64,000 nucleotides of DNA from Clytia hemisphaerica (Eukaryota > Cnidaria > Hydrozoa > Leptothecata > Clytiidae): the NCBI GenBank assembly GCA_902728285.1, contig CACVBU010000738.1:2209491-2273490 (forward strand), given 5' to 3'. Every line of letters begins with the position of its first letter. Position 1 is the stretch's first letter. Positions 22,430 through 32,710 of this stretch are shown here, piece after piece. The translations under genes were made by a program, and so were the position numbers. The notes under the pieces were generated by a model, which did not search any database, had not been told where the DNA came from, and saw only the letters and a program-made list of their open reading frames with translations.

Positions 22430-22436
22430 GTTCAGA

Positions 22437-22890
22437 TGAGATGGAGTTTTTATAAGACTTTAATAATTGGTCATTTGAAATGATAAAAATGACGCAAGAA
22501 AAAGTAGCAAAATTGTTTTATTACTGGTTAACGACCAACCAAATCAAATAAGAGCTTGTAACTCCGTCTCGTCCCATTACTCTTAGAGAACTCTTTATAA
22601 ACTCCATCAAGAACAACCCTTGCCTCATCTCGTCTTCGTTAATTACCAGAATTCCCTTGAGACTTCCAATCAATCTCAACGAGGAATTCCTTTGTGAAAT
22701 TAAGTCACCATAACATAACCTGATAATAGATTGGCAATGGTCGTGTTCAGACCTGAAAGTTTAAGTTTAAGGCTTAAGTAGTAATAAGTTGATATGGGAA
22801 TTAAGAAATGCAACGACTTCATTGCTATTTCATCTTTTAGATAGATTACATAGAGAAGAAAAAGGAATCCCCTTCGTTTTTGATGCGGAG
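22437..22890. other. No recognisable gene or repeat
   Basis: Only short frames without family motifs. No repeat partner in the window. Confidence 0.45.
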
Positions 22891-22893
22891 TAT

Positions 22894-23417
22894 GGCTGCG
22901 TTTAGACCGAATGGCATTTGTAATTTGGCATTTGCTCATGAGGGATTCGATTTTAATAGCTTTTCTATTGTATTTTCTGTCATGGCATTTAAGGAATCGT
23001 CTTTTTAGAGTCATTACTGAAAAGGTGATTCCCTCAAGCTCAACTTTGACAGATCAAACAATGAAAAGCATGGAATTTCTCAAAAACTGCAGTCATTAAG
23101 ACTGAAACTTTTTGCCGTAGAGCTAGGCTATGGCAAATTTTGCAAATTTTACAATCTATAGAAAGAACTGAATAAAAAACGTGCAAATACTTTCAAAAAT
23201 CAAAAATGTCATTTTTTCTCTTTGTTTTGGTTCCTTTGTTTGATTTGAAATGCCAGAAAAGGGGATTCCTTTGCTCAAAATGGCATTTCAAATGCCAACG
23301 AAATGCCAACACGCTGGCATCATTAGGCATTTGACAAACCAAACAATTGCGCGGAACAATAGAATTCAAAAGAATACTGCAAGCAATTACAAATGCCAGG
23401 CTGGTCTAAACGCAGCC
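22894..23417. mobile_element. GGCTGCGTTTAGACC element (Harbinger-like), intact copy
   Basis: Inverted ends GGCTGCGTTTAGACC and GGTCTAAACGCAGCC with 3-bp duplication TAT (22891-22893, 23418-23420), 524 bp. The interior is rich in GGCATTTG/CAAATGCC words. A 3-bp duplication with GG-starting ends fits PIF/Harbinger-type elements, though their usual target is TWA. The second copy at 32966-34628 has the duplication ACT and a large insertion. Confidence 0.8.
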
Positions 23418-23420
23418 TAT

Positions 23421-23759
23421 GGGTCCATCGATCCATGATATTCTCATTAAAAGCCCATTAACTACCTAAATTGCTAGAGACGCTCCGAGCGTCTCTAAGT
23501 CATAAATTTTACGTTCTCCTTTCATAATTTACAAAAGGAGCATGCTTTTCACTTGCGAATTCTGATTACGTCTATTCAGAGAACTGTCACGAAATCGTAA
23601 AAACTTATTTTTTAAACCAGAGGGTAATTCCTTTTTAAACTTTGGTTTAACTAATGAGGAGCGTGCAGTTAAATACAAAAGGAATATAAAAGAGGCACGC
23701 GGACATAATTACTTTAAACCTAGGTCTAAACACGGCCAATAATTTTCTCACACGCACCT
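23421..23759. other. No recognisable gene
   Basis: A short perfect palindrome AGACGCTCCGAGCGTCT lies at about 23477-23493. Nothing else identified. Confidence 0.4.
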
Positions 23760-24370
23760 TAAATCTCTGAAGGCGCTTGAAAATTAACCATCTGAGGAAA
23801 TAAGTCAATTTTTAACAAGAATAGTTCTATTTATACTGAGACGATTAATTTGTCTGAGACGAGCAATTTAGAAAATGAGCATTATGGAGAAGTGTACTTA
23901 TTCCATTCATGTTTCAATAAATAGGATCTCCTCCACAGATCACATTTTACAAACTACTCGTCTCAGACGATTTTTCCGTCTCATTATAAATGGAACTATT
24001 CTCGTTACGTGCCACGATGTCGATAATACGGCGCCCTATTTTCAAACACAGTCACGTAAATTTGTTGTCTAGCTTATAGTTATAGTAGAAATAAAGCAAA
24101 AAGTAATGGATGGAACAATTTTAGTTTATACAAACTAAATCCCGCAACAATAATCGCATTGTCATATAACGCCTATACTACTGTATTACAAGCATTATAA
24201 AACGACTCCAGTCTAGCAATTTTGCTGTCATTCCCAGGCCTTTTCAACGTCCACGGTCCTTAGAAATTCGACATAGTTTATTCATCAGATCGTTTGTTTT
24301 CATATATCCCTTTAGAGCCTAAAAGCGTGGTGTTCAGAAAACAATGACGATCTGATCTCAGGTTACCATA
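23760..24370. mobile_element. Interspersed repeat shared with 5765-6035, interrupted
   Basis: Keeps GAAAATTAACCATCTGAGG at its left, ACGGCGCCCTATTTTC in the middle and GATCTGATCTCAGGTTA at its right. It is longer than the 5.8-kb copy in part because of the nested foldback at 23813-24006. Confidence 0.6.
23813..24006. mobile_element. Nested foldback with GAGACGA words
   Basis: Arms AACAAGAATAGTTCTATTTA...GTCTGAGACGAG and CTCGTCTCAGACGA...GGAACTATTCTCGTT are inverted. Missing from the related repeat at 5.8 kb. Confidence 0.7.
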
Positions 24371-24437
24371 ATATTACTTCAAATGAAGCAAAGTCGTTCA
24401 TATTGTAATTTATGAAATGACTATTCGCTAAAATTCA

Positions 24438-24633
24438 ACTTTTCGACCATAGCCGCCAATTGCCGCGCGGGCATTTTTTTGTTATTTACTACCCTAAAAC
24501 GGTATAAGTCTTTTTTTCGCACCTATAGACAATAGAAGAAGGTGTAAAAAAAAAGGATTGGATCGAGTTTAGGGTGGTAATACGGACAAAAAAATTCCCG
24601 CGCGGCAACTAGCGGCTACGGTCGAGAAGGTGT
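24438..24633 (+). mobile_element. CACCTTTTCGACCGTAG MITE, copy 2
   Basis: ACTTTTCGACCATAGCCGCC ... CGGTCGAGAAGGTGT. Directly flanked by ATTCA on both sides (24433-24437, 24634-24638), unlike the plain TA of copy 1; this may be chance around a degraded left end. Confidence 0.8.
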
Positions 24634-24639
24634 ATTCAG

Positions 24640-25020
24640 TATGGAAAATGTAATGAATGAAAACTTACATGGAAAGCAATTTTCTTCTGTTCGCTCTATC
24701 GTCTCTCGGAGGTGAGAAATGAAAATGTTGGTTCTTCCGATAATCCGGACGCGTCCGTAACCACATGATCGGTCGAGCCATGACTAATGGAGTTCTGAAG
24801 AAATAAAACAGCAGATTCCATTCTGAGGTTACCGTGACTTAAGAAAAAGTGGGAATCGATTACTTTAAGGGCAGAAACTTTCGTTTTATGAGTTTTTGAT
24901 TACCAAAAAAGGTAAATTTTATATAAATTCGCGAAAGTTCTATCAGTGAAATTTCGGCTAAAACCATAATTCGCGAAACTTAAATTCGCTAAATTTCGCG
25001 ACTCTTTGACTTGCCCTTAA
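24640..25020. other. No gene; AATTCGCG-rich stretch
   Basis: From about 24900 to 25005 there are repeated AATTCGCGAAA / TTTCGCG words, also seen near 48711-48850 and 61580-61860, suggesting a decayed repeat family. Nothing coding. Confidence 0.4.
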
Positions 25021-25024
25021 AGTA

Positions 25025-25188
25025 CAGCTAACTCCCTAATTCAAACCTCCATTATTCGAATCTTTCTGTAGTTCAGACTAAAATATTGGTCCCCTCAGCG
25101 CAATAGTGTAACTCTCTGTAATTCGAATCTTTCTCTAATTCGAAGAAATCTTTTAGTCCCTTGAGGGTCGAATTAGAGAGAGTCAACT
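25025..25188. mobile_element. pogo/Tigger-like MITE
   Basis: CAGCTAACTCCCTAATTCAAAC ... GAATTAGAGAGAGTCAACTG with repeated TTCGAA motifs inside, like 47073-47246. Confidence 0.65.
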
Positions 25189-25189
25189 G

Positions 25190-26212
25190 TTAGTACACTC
25201 TTTTTAGTAACATGTCAGTGTATTTAATTGAATTTCTTTCAACTTTTATATTGTGTTTTGTTTTGTTTGTCTGGCTAAACTTTGTCTGCATAGACTTTGT
25301 GAATTAACGCTTAGAAAATATTCTAGAAATTATTTTTGTATATAGACTTTTTTGCTCCATTTTCTCTAAGATTTTCTCCTACAATAATAATGCTGCAAGA
25401 TAATGAACAATTCAAACATTTTTGTTATTTTAGTATAAATATATAAAAACTGGACTTACTCTGGCCTATCTGAGAACAAGTTCTAAGAGTCTGGAAACAC
25501 GTGGAAATCTTTTTGTTTTTTTGAACAAAAATATATGTATGGATATTTTGGTGGTCAATGGCGGGGTTGCTCTGAAAGGGCAGGGTTCAGAGAGTTTCTA
25601 GATTTAGTGCGGGGTTGGTGGCAAAGGGTGGGGGCTGTTTTCGAGGGTGGGGTATCAACCCCATAAGAAAGTATGCTATGGAAAGTTACAGTGACACTGT
25701 GGCGAGTAAAGTAGCAGTATTTGTAGTAAGATTGACTCAAATTATGCAATATACCTTATCGGAGTTTTTGATTTTTCTAAAAAAAAAAGCGATGCATTGT
25801 GGGATTGTTTCGTGTGTATTACAATAGAATTCCCTTGAGGAATTCCTAAGAGATTTCTCGGAAGGTAGCTAACACTATAACTGTATGAAAATAAATAAGG
25901 GAAAAGGGAAGACCTTGAAACCTTAGTTGAACTGACGGTCTGGTTTACGGTGAACAACTGATCAATTGAACACAATCGAGTAGAAACTCAATATAAGAGG
26001 AGACTTGCATTCATTTAAAGCATTGTAAAGTTTAAAAGTACAAGATGCAAATGATCAGAACCGCTAAACAACAAAAATATTTTCATCCCTATTTGCCATA
26101 TTTCTATTATGTATTTGTTAAAACCTCGTCCTCATAGGTCGTTCGAGCTGTGCTACTCACGGTAGTGCAAGAATATCACACTCTGACGACAGATCACAGA
26201 TCTGTTGCAATT
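25190..26212. other. No recognisable gene or repeat
   Basis: Frames of 64-77 codons overlap on both strands around 25555-25975, with no domain or splice evidence. GGGGTTGCTCTGAAAGGG-type G-rich words occur near 25563-25655. Confidence 0.45.
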
Positions 26213-26642
26213 AAGGCCAGGGCAAACCGATCCAACATTTCATCCAACATGCCTTTTTCTGATGTTGGATGAAATGTTGGACCGGTTTGCGTCAATTCAA
26301 ATTTTTGGAAAAAAATGAAAATTCAAAAAAAGAAGAAAACGATCGTGTTGGACGGTGTTGGATGAAGTTTGATCGCCATCAAACATTTCATCCAACATTT
26401 ACGGCGAGATCAAAGAAGCTCTCTTATTGAACTGTGTAATTTTTCGTGTTGGATTGGTTTGTTGGTACTTTTTTCTTTATTTTTAGAATTTTCATTTTTT
26501 TCCAAGTCATGTCGGATGAAATGTTGGATCGGTTTGCCCCAGCCTTGATTTTCGCTTCAACGCAAGTTTTTCCATCAAACATTTCATCCAACATTGGAAA
26601 ATCATGTTGGATGAAATGTTGGACTGGTTTGCCCTGGCCCTT
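26213..26642. mobile_element. TTA-flanked element built of CCAACATTTCATCCAACA words
   Basis: Ends AGGCCAGGGCAAACCGATCC and the complement GGTTTGCCCTGGCCC, with TTA immediately outside each end (Harbinger-type target). The 19-bp word CCAACATTTCATCCAACAT or its complement recurs six or more times inside, in both orientations, giving several alternative hairpins. Confidence 0.7.
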
Positions 26643-26644
26643 AG

Positions 26645-27133
26645 ATAGGCAATTATTATAGGAGAATTAAAAATAAAAAACAAGTAACAAATTTACATGG
26701 TATCAATAAAAATTTCCTGGTTACCCGAGAGCCCGCCACTAATCACGAAACAAATTTCCCGTTATTCTAACACTGTAAATGATAAAATTGGTCACTGAAT
26801 TATACCTTTTTACTATCTTTGAGAAGAATCTTCAACTTTGAAAAGAACTCACACATAAAGTAATTGTAGTTTGATAAGAATTTTTCATATCTCATGAAGA
26901 AAAAAAACGAGAACAAAATGAAAAGAACTTTAAATCCGTTTTAATCCTGCTCACTAACCATTTTTCAAAAACAAAAAATTATTTTTTGTCTTTTTATGAA
27001 GATCTAAAATCTTGAATTTTTATCAAAGTTCTTTAAGTGTTATATTCATCCTTCCATCCAGACGGAACGTCCAAAATCAGACATTTTACGAAATTTCTTC
27101 TTCCATGGTTTATAACCCAGGGCCGCTGACCTT
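26645..27133. other. No recognisable gene or repeat
   Basis: AT-rich; no coding or repeat signal found. Confidence 0.4.
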
Positions 27134-27276
27134 TATTCATGATATGCACCATTGGAATGTCTTCTGTTCCACCCAATAGCTGATTGGTTGAAAGTGACGT
27201 ATTGCTTTTACGTCACTTTCAACCAATCAGCTATTGGGTGGAACAGAAGACATTGCAGTGGTGCATATCATGAATA
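27134..27276. mobile_element. CATGATATGCACC foldback, copy 3
   Basis: Almost perfect palindrome of 143 bp: TATTCATGATATGCACCATT, then CACCCAATAGCTGATTGG, GAAAGTGACGTATTG and the complement. The best-preserved copy in arm symmetry; contains paired CCAAT and TGACGT words. Confidence 0.85.
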
Positions 27277-27792
27277 GACCCTGGACAAAGTTACAACGGT
27301 GATCTTTGATCGGATTTTTTTTCAAAGAAGCCATTGCAGTGTTAGAAATTAACGTTAAACGGCGCTACATCATCAAGTATTCAAGATAGAGTAAGATCTC
27401 CTATTGTGTAATGCTGTACTTGCAACTGGGCTGCTGTTTAAATGGTATCTCAGAAGACGGGGGTGGATACGTTTTGACAAATCATCAAATTTACTCTATC
27501 TTTCACATTATTTCACATAAACGTTAAAATATAATGTCACGAAACTGATGGACGTGGGGTGGGGTCCATCGCCCGGCTGGAAAATTTGGCCAAAATTTCG
27601 TCCCCCGTTGGACGAAATAGCCAACAATTTAAACCCCTATTGGGAAATTGACTTTGAATTGAGATGAAAGTAAAGAACTTTTACTAACCCATAGGGTAAT
27701 AACCCTAATGTTCAGAAAAATTTGTCTTGTGTACCACCACTCCCTTTTCAGTACCGGGTACTACCTGTTTTTGACTGAAAAAGGACCACAAC
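27277..27792. other. No gene; possible fragment of the CACCCCTGT MITE
   Basis: GGAAAATTTGGCCAAAATTTCGTC around 27570-27605 resembles the interior of 8198-8444 and 50162-50444. The rest is unassigned. Confidence 0.4.
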
Positions 27793-27841
27793 TATGGTTG
27801 TTCATTTGTAGCAAAAGTCAATCTTTTTCATTTAGAAGTTT

Positions 27842-28110
27842 TTTTTCATATTTAGTGGAAACTTTTTCATATTTAGTGGAAACTTTTTCATATGTAGTGG
27901 AAACTTTTTCATATTTAGTGGAAACTTTTTTATATTTAGTGGAAACTTTTTTATATTTAGTGGAAACTTTTTTGTATTTAGTGAAATCTTTTTTTATTCA
28001 ATGAACTTTTTTTGATTCAGTGAAATCTTTTTTTATTTAGTGAATTTATTTTTTTTATTCAGTGAAATACTTTTTTTTAATTTAATAAATTTTTTAATGA
28101 GTTATTTATT
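27842..28110 (+). repeat. 21-bp minisatellite, left arm
   Basis: Units of the form ATTTAGTGGAAACTTTTTCAT repeat in tandem. They decay to the right into TTTATTTAGTGAATTT-like units. Confidence 0.85.
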
Positions 28111-28512
28111 TACTTACTTTAGTGAATTTTGCAGTTTTTGAATTTGGGGTCGGCTCATTCTGGTCTGCTGATTAAACCTTCTCATATCCCGTATGAGCAG
28201 CCCTGTATTTTCCGTGGTCGTTTTGACTAACTGTTTGTCGACAGCCCCTGCCCCTCTCTCTGGGTATCTATATAAAATGTAAAATGGAATTGCCTACCTA
28301 GTCATATAGAAAATAAAGAAAACATACACCACACTACTTAGTTTTTTGCTACCTAGTGAATACATGCATGTCCAGACCTAACCTGCTAGCCTCTGTTGGT
28401 TCGATTCCATGCTTGTTTGTTTTAACCCGCGTTTTCGACCTGTATTTCTTGGCAGGAGGATAAAATACTGACCATACTTACCAATCTGCGCGTTCTGTCA
28501 CATGATCACTGA

Positions 28513-28770
28513 ATATGAATTTTTTTTCACTGAACATATATTTTCTCCACTAAATAAAAATATTCTGCGGAAAACAGAACGTGATTTTTTTTCACTAAAT
28601 ACAAAATTTTTTCACTGAATGTAAAAATGTTTCCACTGAATAAAATTATTTTTCATTGAATGTAAAAACATTCCTACTAAACACAAAAATATTTCACTGA
28701 ATGTAAAAATATTTCACTGAATGTAAAAATATTTCACTGAATGTAAAAATATTTCACTGAATGAAAAAGA
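28513..28770 (-). repeat. 20-bp minisatellite, right arm
   Basis: Last five units ATTTCACTGAATGTAAAAAT are nearly identical; the leftward ones are degenerate. Complementary in sense to the left-arm array. Confidence 0.85.
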
Positions 28771-28805
28771 TTGACTTTTGCTACAAATGAACAACCATAC
28801 ACAAC

Positions 28806-29292
28806 CCCCCAATTGATGAAATTATTTCACACAAAAATGTTAAAAGATCTAATAGAATGTCACTAACCAGAAAAAATGAAATCAATCAGTGACCGAAGTC
28901 CAAAAAAGAAACAACCGCAGTATTATCCTCTAAACATGAAAAAAGTCCTCGCCATGAAAAAAAAGGTAAAAAAGTTAAAAATGATTTTATACTCATTAGA
29001 AACAAAGAGAATTTAGAGTGCATAAAAGTAAAAAGTTGAGAACGAAAAATTTAATTGAGCTGAAATATAAAGTGAAAAATCCCTCTCTTTTTTTCACGGC
29101 ATAAAGATTTAAAACATATTCTTGATATTCATGACGTAACCTTCTATACGGAAACACTTATGAAAAACACCGGGCGTTTGCCACCATTTTTGAATTTAAA
29201 CAATAATACTGGTGGCAAACGCCCGGTGTTTTACGTTTATTTCCGTATAAAAGATTACGTCATGAATATCAAGAAATAAATTATATAAACTA
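28806..29292. other. No gene; one foldback pair
   Basis: 29110-29272 contains an inverted pair: TTGATATTCATGACGTAACC...CACCGGGCGTTTGCCACC and GGTGGCAAACGCCCGGTGTT...TACGTCATGAATATCAAGAA. This is a foldback of about 165 bp with near-perfect arms, seen once in the window. Confidence 0.6.
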
Positions 29293-29625
29293 CACGCTTT
29301 TTCTTTATAAGAATATACTTTATAAGAATATTTATGATGAAATTGGCCAAAAAATGAAGAATACGATAAGAATACAGCCATCATGGAAATTGGCAATTGA
29401 ACCCTAAGAATGCCATTTTTAGAACATTTTACCGTTTATCAAGCAATGCTAAAAGGTTCAACAAAAATGTCAAATTTTTGCTTCAAGTATGAATTACATG
29501 CTAGATTTCGGCTGATATTGGATTCAAACCTAAGAATACCGAAAGAATATTTCAGGATGATTTTACTCAAAAGGTTAAGAATATTTATGATGAATTGAAA
29601 AATACCATTCTTATAAAAAAACGTG
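29293..29625. mobile_element. TATAAGAA-family MITE, complete copy
   Basis: Ends CACGCTTTTTCTTTATAAG and TTCTTATAAAAAAACGTG, with TA directly outside both (29291-29292, 29626-29627); 333 bp. Best reference copy for the family. Confidence 0.8.
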
Positions 29626-29726
29626 TATGAAAACAATCCTTCTAAACAGCTGGTATTTTGATATTTCCGAGGGGAAGAATAAAGAGGTCCACAAACATCC
29701 TTCCGACGTCTCATCAACGTTCATGC

Positions 29727-29992
29727 ACACGCTTTTTTTATAAGAACAATTTCATAAGAACACGACGCTGAAAGTTGGCCAAAACCTAAGAACAAATTAA
29801 GAACTATCCTGAGCAACACATTTCAGTAGTTACTTAGAAAGTACTGATTTTAACAGATTTTGAAGCCATTTTAAGCTTATAAGTAAAGAAACTAAGCGTA
29901 TTCTGAACTTCGTAAGAACATTTAAGCCTGAAAATAAAAAAAAAAAGAATATCCCAGCCAAGATTTACTGGTTCTTATAAAAAAAAACTTGT
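29727..29992. mobile_element. TATAAGAA-family MITE
   Basis: CACACGCTTTTTTTATAAGA ... GGTTCTTATAAAAAAAAACTTG. The interior differs from the neighbouring copy, so it belongs to another subtype. Confidence 0.65.
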
Positions 29993-30432
29993 AACATTAA
30001 ATCAAATTCACCCCTATCCTAAAATTGCATAACCACCTTTTGATTAGCCAATACTTTGAAGCTTAATAGTGCTACAGTAAAATATTTCTTGAACTATCAC
30101 TTCGAAAGCTTGCCAGTCCCTTTGTAGAAAAATCAACACAAATAAAAATTGTTGAGAGCACGCATACTGTTTTAACAAACTTCAAATATCAAAAGTTCTC
30201 AGAAATGATTATTTATCAGGGTGTGGGCCCTGTTTATGTTGCATCAGTAAATAAGGGAGTTGCTAAACCAGAGACCTCAACGGACCCAAAAAAGGATCAT
30301 TTTGGGATATAGAACCTTTTATCACCCCACGCTTCGTCATAAATAGAATGCGAGAGGAAAAAAGATCCACCTCGACTATAAGTATGAGTTTGTGATGTGA
30401 AGCTTCTCTTTCCAGTAGATACTACTAGAAGG
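29993..30432. other. No recognisable gene or repeat
   Basis: No repeat partner and no exon-like frame found. Confidence 0.4.
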
Positions 30433-30710
30433 GTTTTTCTCAAACTACCCTTAGATTTGCGAGTATTAAGCAGAGGGGTATCAAGTATCAATTTTCAAGC
30501 TATTAGTAAGACACCCGGACAGTGGTTGAATCCAGTCAGAGCATTGCAAACTGTAGTCGGACGCTTTGCCTTTAATCCCTTTTAGGAAACATATACGCAT
30601 ATATATGCGTCCAGATGTGGTCAAAACAACAACTCCCAAACTATTATCTATAACTCCTAAACCACTTGAGCTAAAGGGGACTAAACAGAACACTTTATAA
30701 AAAGTTGGAA
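30433..30710. repeat. Interspersed repeat shared with 43000-43860
   Basis: TTGCAAACTGTAGTCGGACG, GATGTGGTCAAAACAACAAC and GGGACTAAACAGA are found in the same order at 43.0-43.1 and 43.77-43.86 kb, where the CATGGAGGTA element separates them. A SINE-like AGAGGGGTATCAAGTATC word lies at its left. Confidence 0.6.
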
Positions 30711-31551
30711 CTTTCTTCTATGTATGCAGAAATGATTGACTTTGGTTAGTTTAAGCTAAAAACTCAAACTTGGAGCAAAATTGGTGATCGAATTTAATTT
30801 TGTGCTTCTTTTACGACAACGTCTTAACTGGTAAGTGAAATCTCTTTCTAGGAGAAATCATTTTGCAGCTAAACAACTTTCATCTGAGAAAACCCCCGAA
30901 AGTACACTAATAAAGTTGTTCTACCGTGACCTAATTTGACCTACTGTGACCTACTTTCAGCAAAGATGGCGCATTATTTCGCTTCACCTGTCGTTGCTTG
31001 GGAAATACAGAGTGGCTCTATCGATCGAAGTGCTAAAATCTTCATTTTCCTAGGAGTTTTTGGGAAAATCACCACCAAATCACTTAATATTGACCCCTAA
31101 TTTTATAAATTTTCTCCCAGGAGTACCAATCCCCCTGGTTATTCCCTACCCCCTACAATTAATACGGTACAGGACCTAAAAATATCTCATTTGATGTCAG
31201 TGGAACTTAAATCCTATCACCATAACCAGTGAACTGTTATCAGATAGAATAACATCTTACTTTGGCTGCGTCATCGTCTATTCAGATTCCTTTTGTTAAA
31301 AGTGATTATTGGTCGTAAAAACATTTTCTCAAAATCTGAAGCATGGATAAAAATCTCTTTATAAGGGTATATTTTCACTACATTTTGTCTCAGTTCAGAA
31401 AGATTTCATTTTAAAAAATGTTTTTGAAATTTACAAATCTATATTTCAGCTTACAATCTGAAATTTTAGGAGTTGAAATTCAGTGCTTTCATCAATTTTC
31501 ACTTCGAAAACTATAATTTCTTTCTTGAAAAGTGCGTTTTCAAATAGTTTT
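30711..31551. other. No recognisable gene or repeat
   Basis: Nothing coding or repeated could be supported. Confidence 0.4.
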
Positions 31552-31560
31552 CTCCACTGA

Positions 31561-32710
31561 TTATCTGATATTCCGATGGCGTATTGGCGGCCGCCCACGC
31601 TAAAGCTCTAAAGGAGCGGGCCAATATACCATCGGAGAGAAATAGTAGTCATCCACTGATGTGCCGACATAAGTTTAGCCCTCATTTTCGGGGCCGTGCT
31701 GAACGCTCAAAAATTGATTTTTTGAGATCTGGCGCCTCAAAAAGACCGTCAAATCACTGTCGTTAGTTACCACGTCATGAGTATGTCGGCAAAAGTTACG
31801 AACAACATGGCTGATGTAATTTTCAAAAAATGTGTGCTGTATCAGTGTATGGTTGTTTTTGGTTTCTTTTGATGGATTTTTTGTAGTTTAACTGTACTTA
31901 TCACTCCCTGAATATTAGTTTTAGTATCCAGTGTAATTTCTGTATGTGCACCAACCCAAAAAATGTGTTTCTACCACAGAAAAGTTGATAATCATAACTT
32001 TTGTTTTTGTTTGTTTTGATGGCTGATTTTTTCTGCACTTTCTCAAATTTTATACCATTCAAAGACCAAAGAAACCAAAACAGGTATGTTCCTATGGGCT
32101 TAGGCTTTTATCAGCAACTTTCATGTTGTTATCTATCTTAGACCGTCCTCCAAATATAACTGTTGTCCACCGGCCGACAACGGACAAACCAACTTCAGTG
32201 TTCCAGAACTGAGGTTTTTTGGATAAAATCTTTATCAAACTTCACAAAAGTGTTCATGGAGGGTTAGTATTCATTTTCTATAGCTTTAGTTTTTCTTTTA
32301 GTGTTATTATAGATGATGATTATGACTTTTCTCTTCTTTCAGGCTTTTTTGTGTACAATGTTATTTCTATTTTGTTTTTGCTTCTGTGATCAGTTTAAAG
32401 AAGGAAAAATACTTATTTCAGTATTCCTACATGCCCTCCTTGTGAAAAGAATGATAATATTTTGCATGATTCCTTCTCCAAAAAGTTTTGTATTTGAATT
32501 TATTTCGTGAAACCTTTTGAAGTTTTTTCTGACCCAAATTTTGTCGGCCATGACACCTTCCCTGTCCAAATTGCACTCGGGCCCATTTTTCTAAAAAATT
32601 ACGCGGTCAGGCGAAATTCCGTAATGTATTTCTTCCAGATGTTGAAAATTTTCCCGACCTTCAGAGCTTTAGCGTGTCGGAAGAAAATTTCTACATCGGG
32701 TGCCAGATAA
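31561..32710. mobile_element. Mutator-like element of 1.15 kb
   Basis: Starts TTATCTGATATTCCGATGGC and ends GGGTGCCAGATAA. It is flanked by a perfect 9-bp direct repeat CTCCACTGA (31552-31560, 32711-32719). The outer 200 bp on each side match the 353-bp copy at 53873 (GGCGGCCGCCCACGCTAAAG; AGATGTTGAAAATTTTCCCG, CAGAGCTTTAGCG). The middle (about 31765-32500) is not found in the short copies and may be captured DNA or the body of a longer parent. A 65-codon hydrophobic frame at 32313-32510 has no recognised family. Confidence 0.85.

Larger units (their letters stand above)
27793..28799. mobile_element. Foldback element with minisatellite terminal repeats
   Basis: Outermost about 45 bp are perfect or near-perfect inverted copies (TATGGTTGTTCATTTGTAGC ... 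complement), directly flanked by CACAAC (27787-27792 and 28800-28805). Just inside the left end lies an array with a 21-bp period (TTTTTCATATTTAGTGGAAAC type, about 7 good units from 27842, then degenerate). Just inside the right end is an array in inverted sense with a 20-bp period (AAATATTTCACTGAATGTAA). A unique middle (about 28130-28500) separates them. This is the layout of Drosophila Foldback/Galileo elements. The 98-codon frame at 27708-28004 is the translated minisatellite. Confidence 0.8.

Noticed and set aside
24433-24638. ATTCA flanks as a 5-bp target duplication of the CACCTTTTCGACC family
   Set aside because: Other copies show only TA next to their ends, and the left end of this copy is degraded; probably coincidence.
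27842-28770. Short regular repeats as a CRISPR-like or coding repeat
   Set aside because: Units are contiguous 20-21 bp minisatellites inside a foldback element; the 98-codon frame is a by-product.
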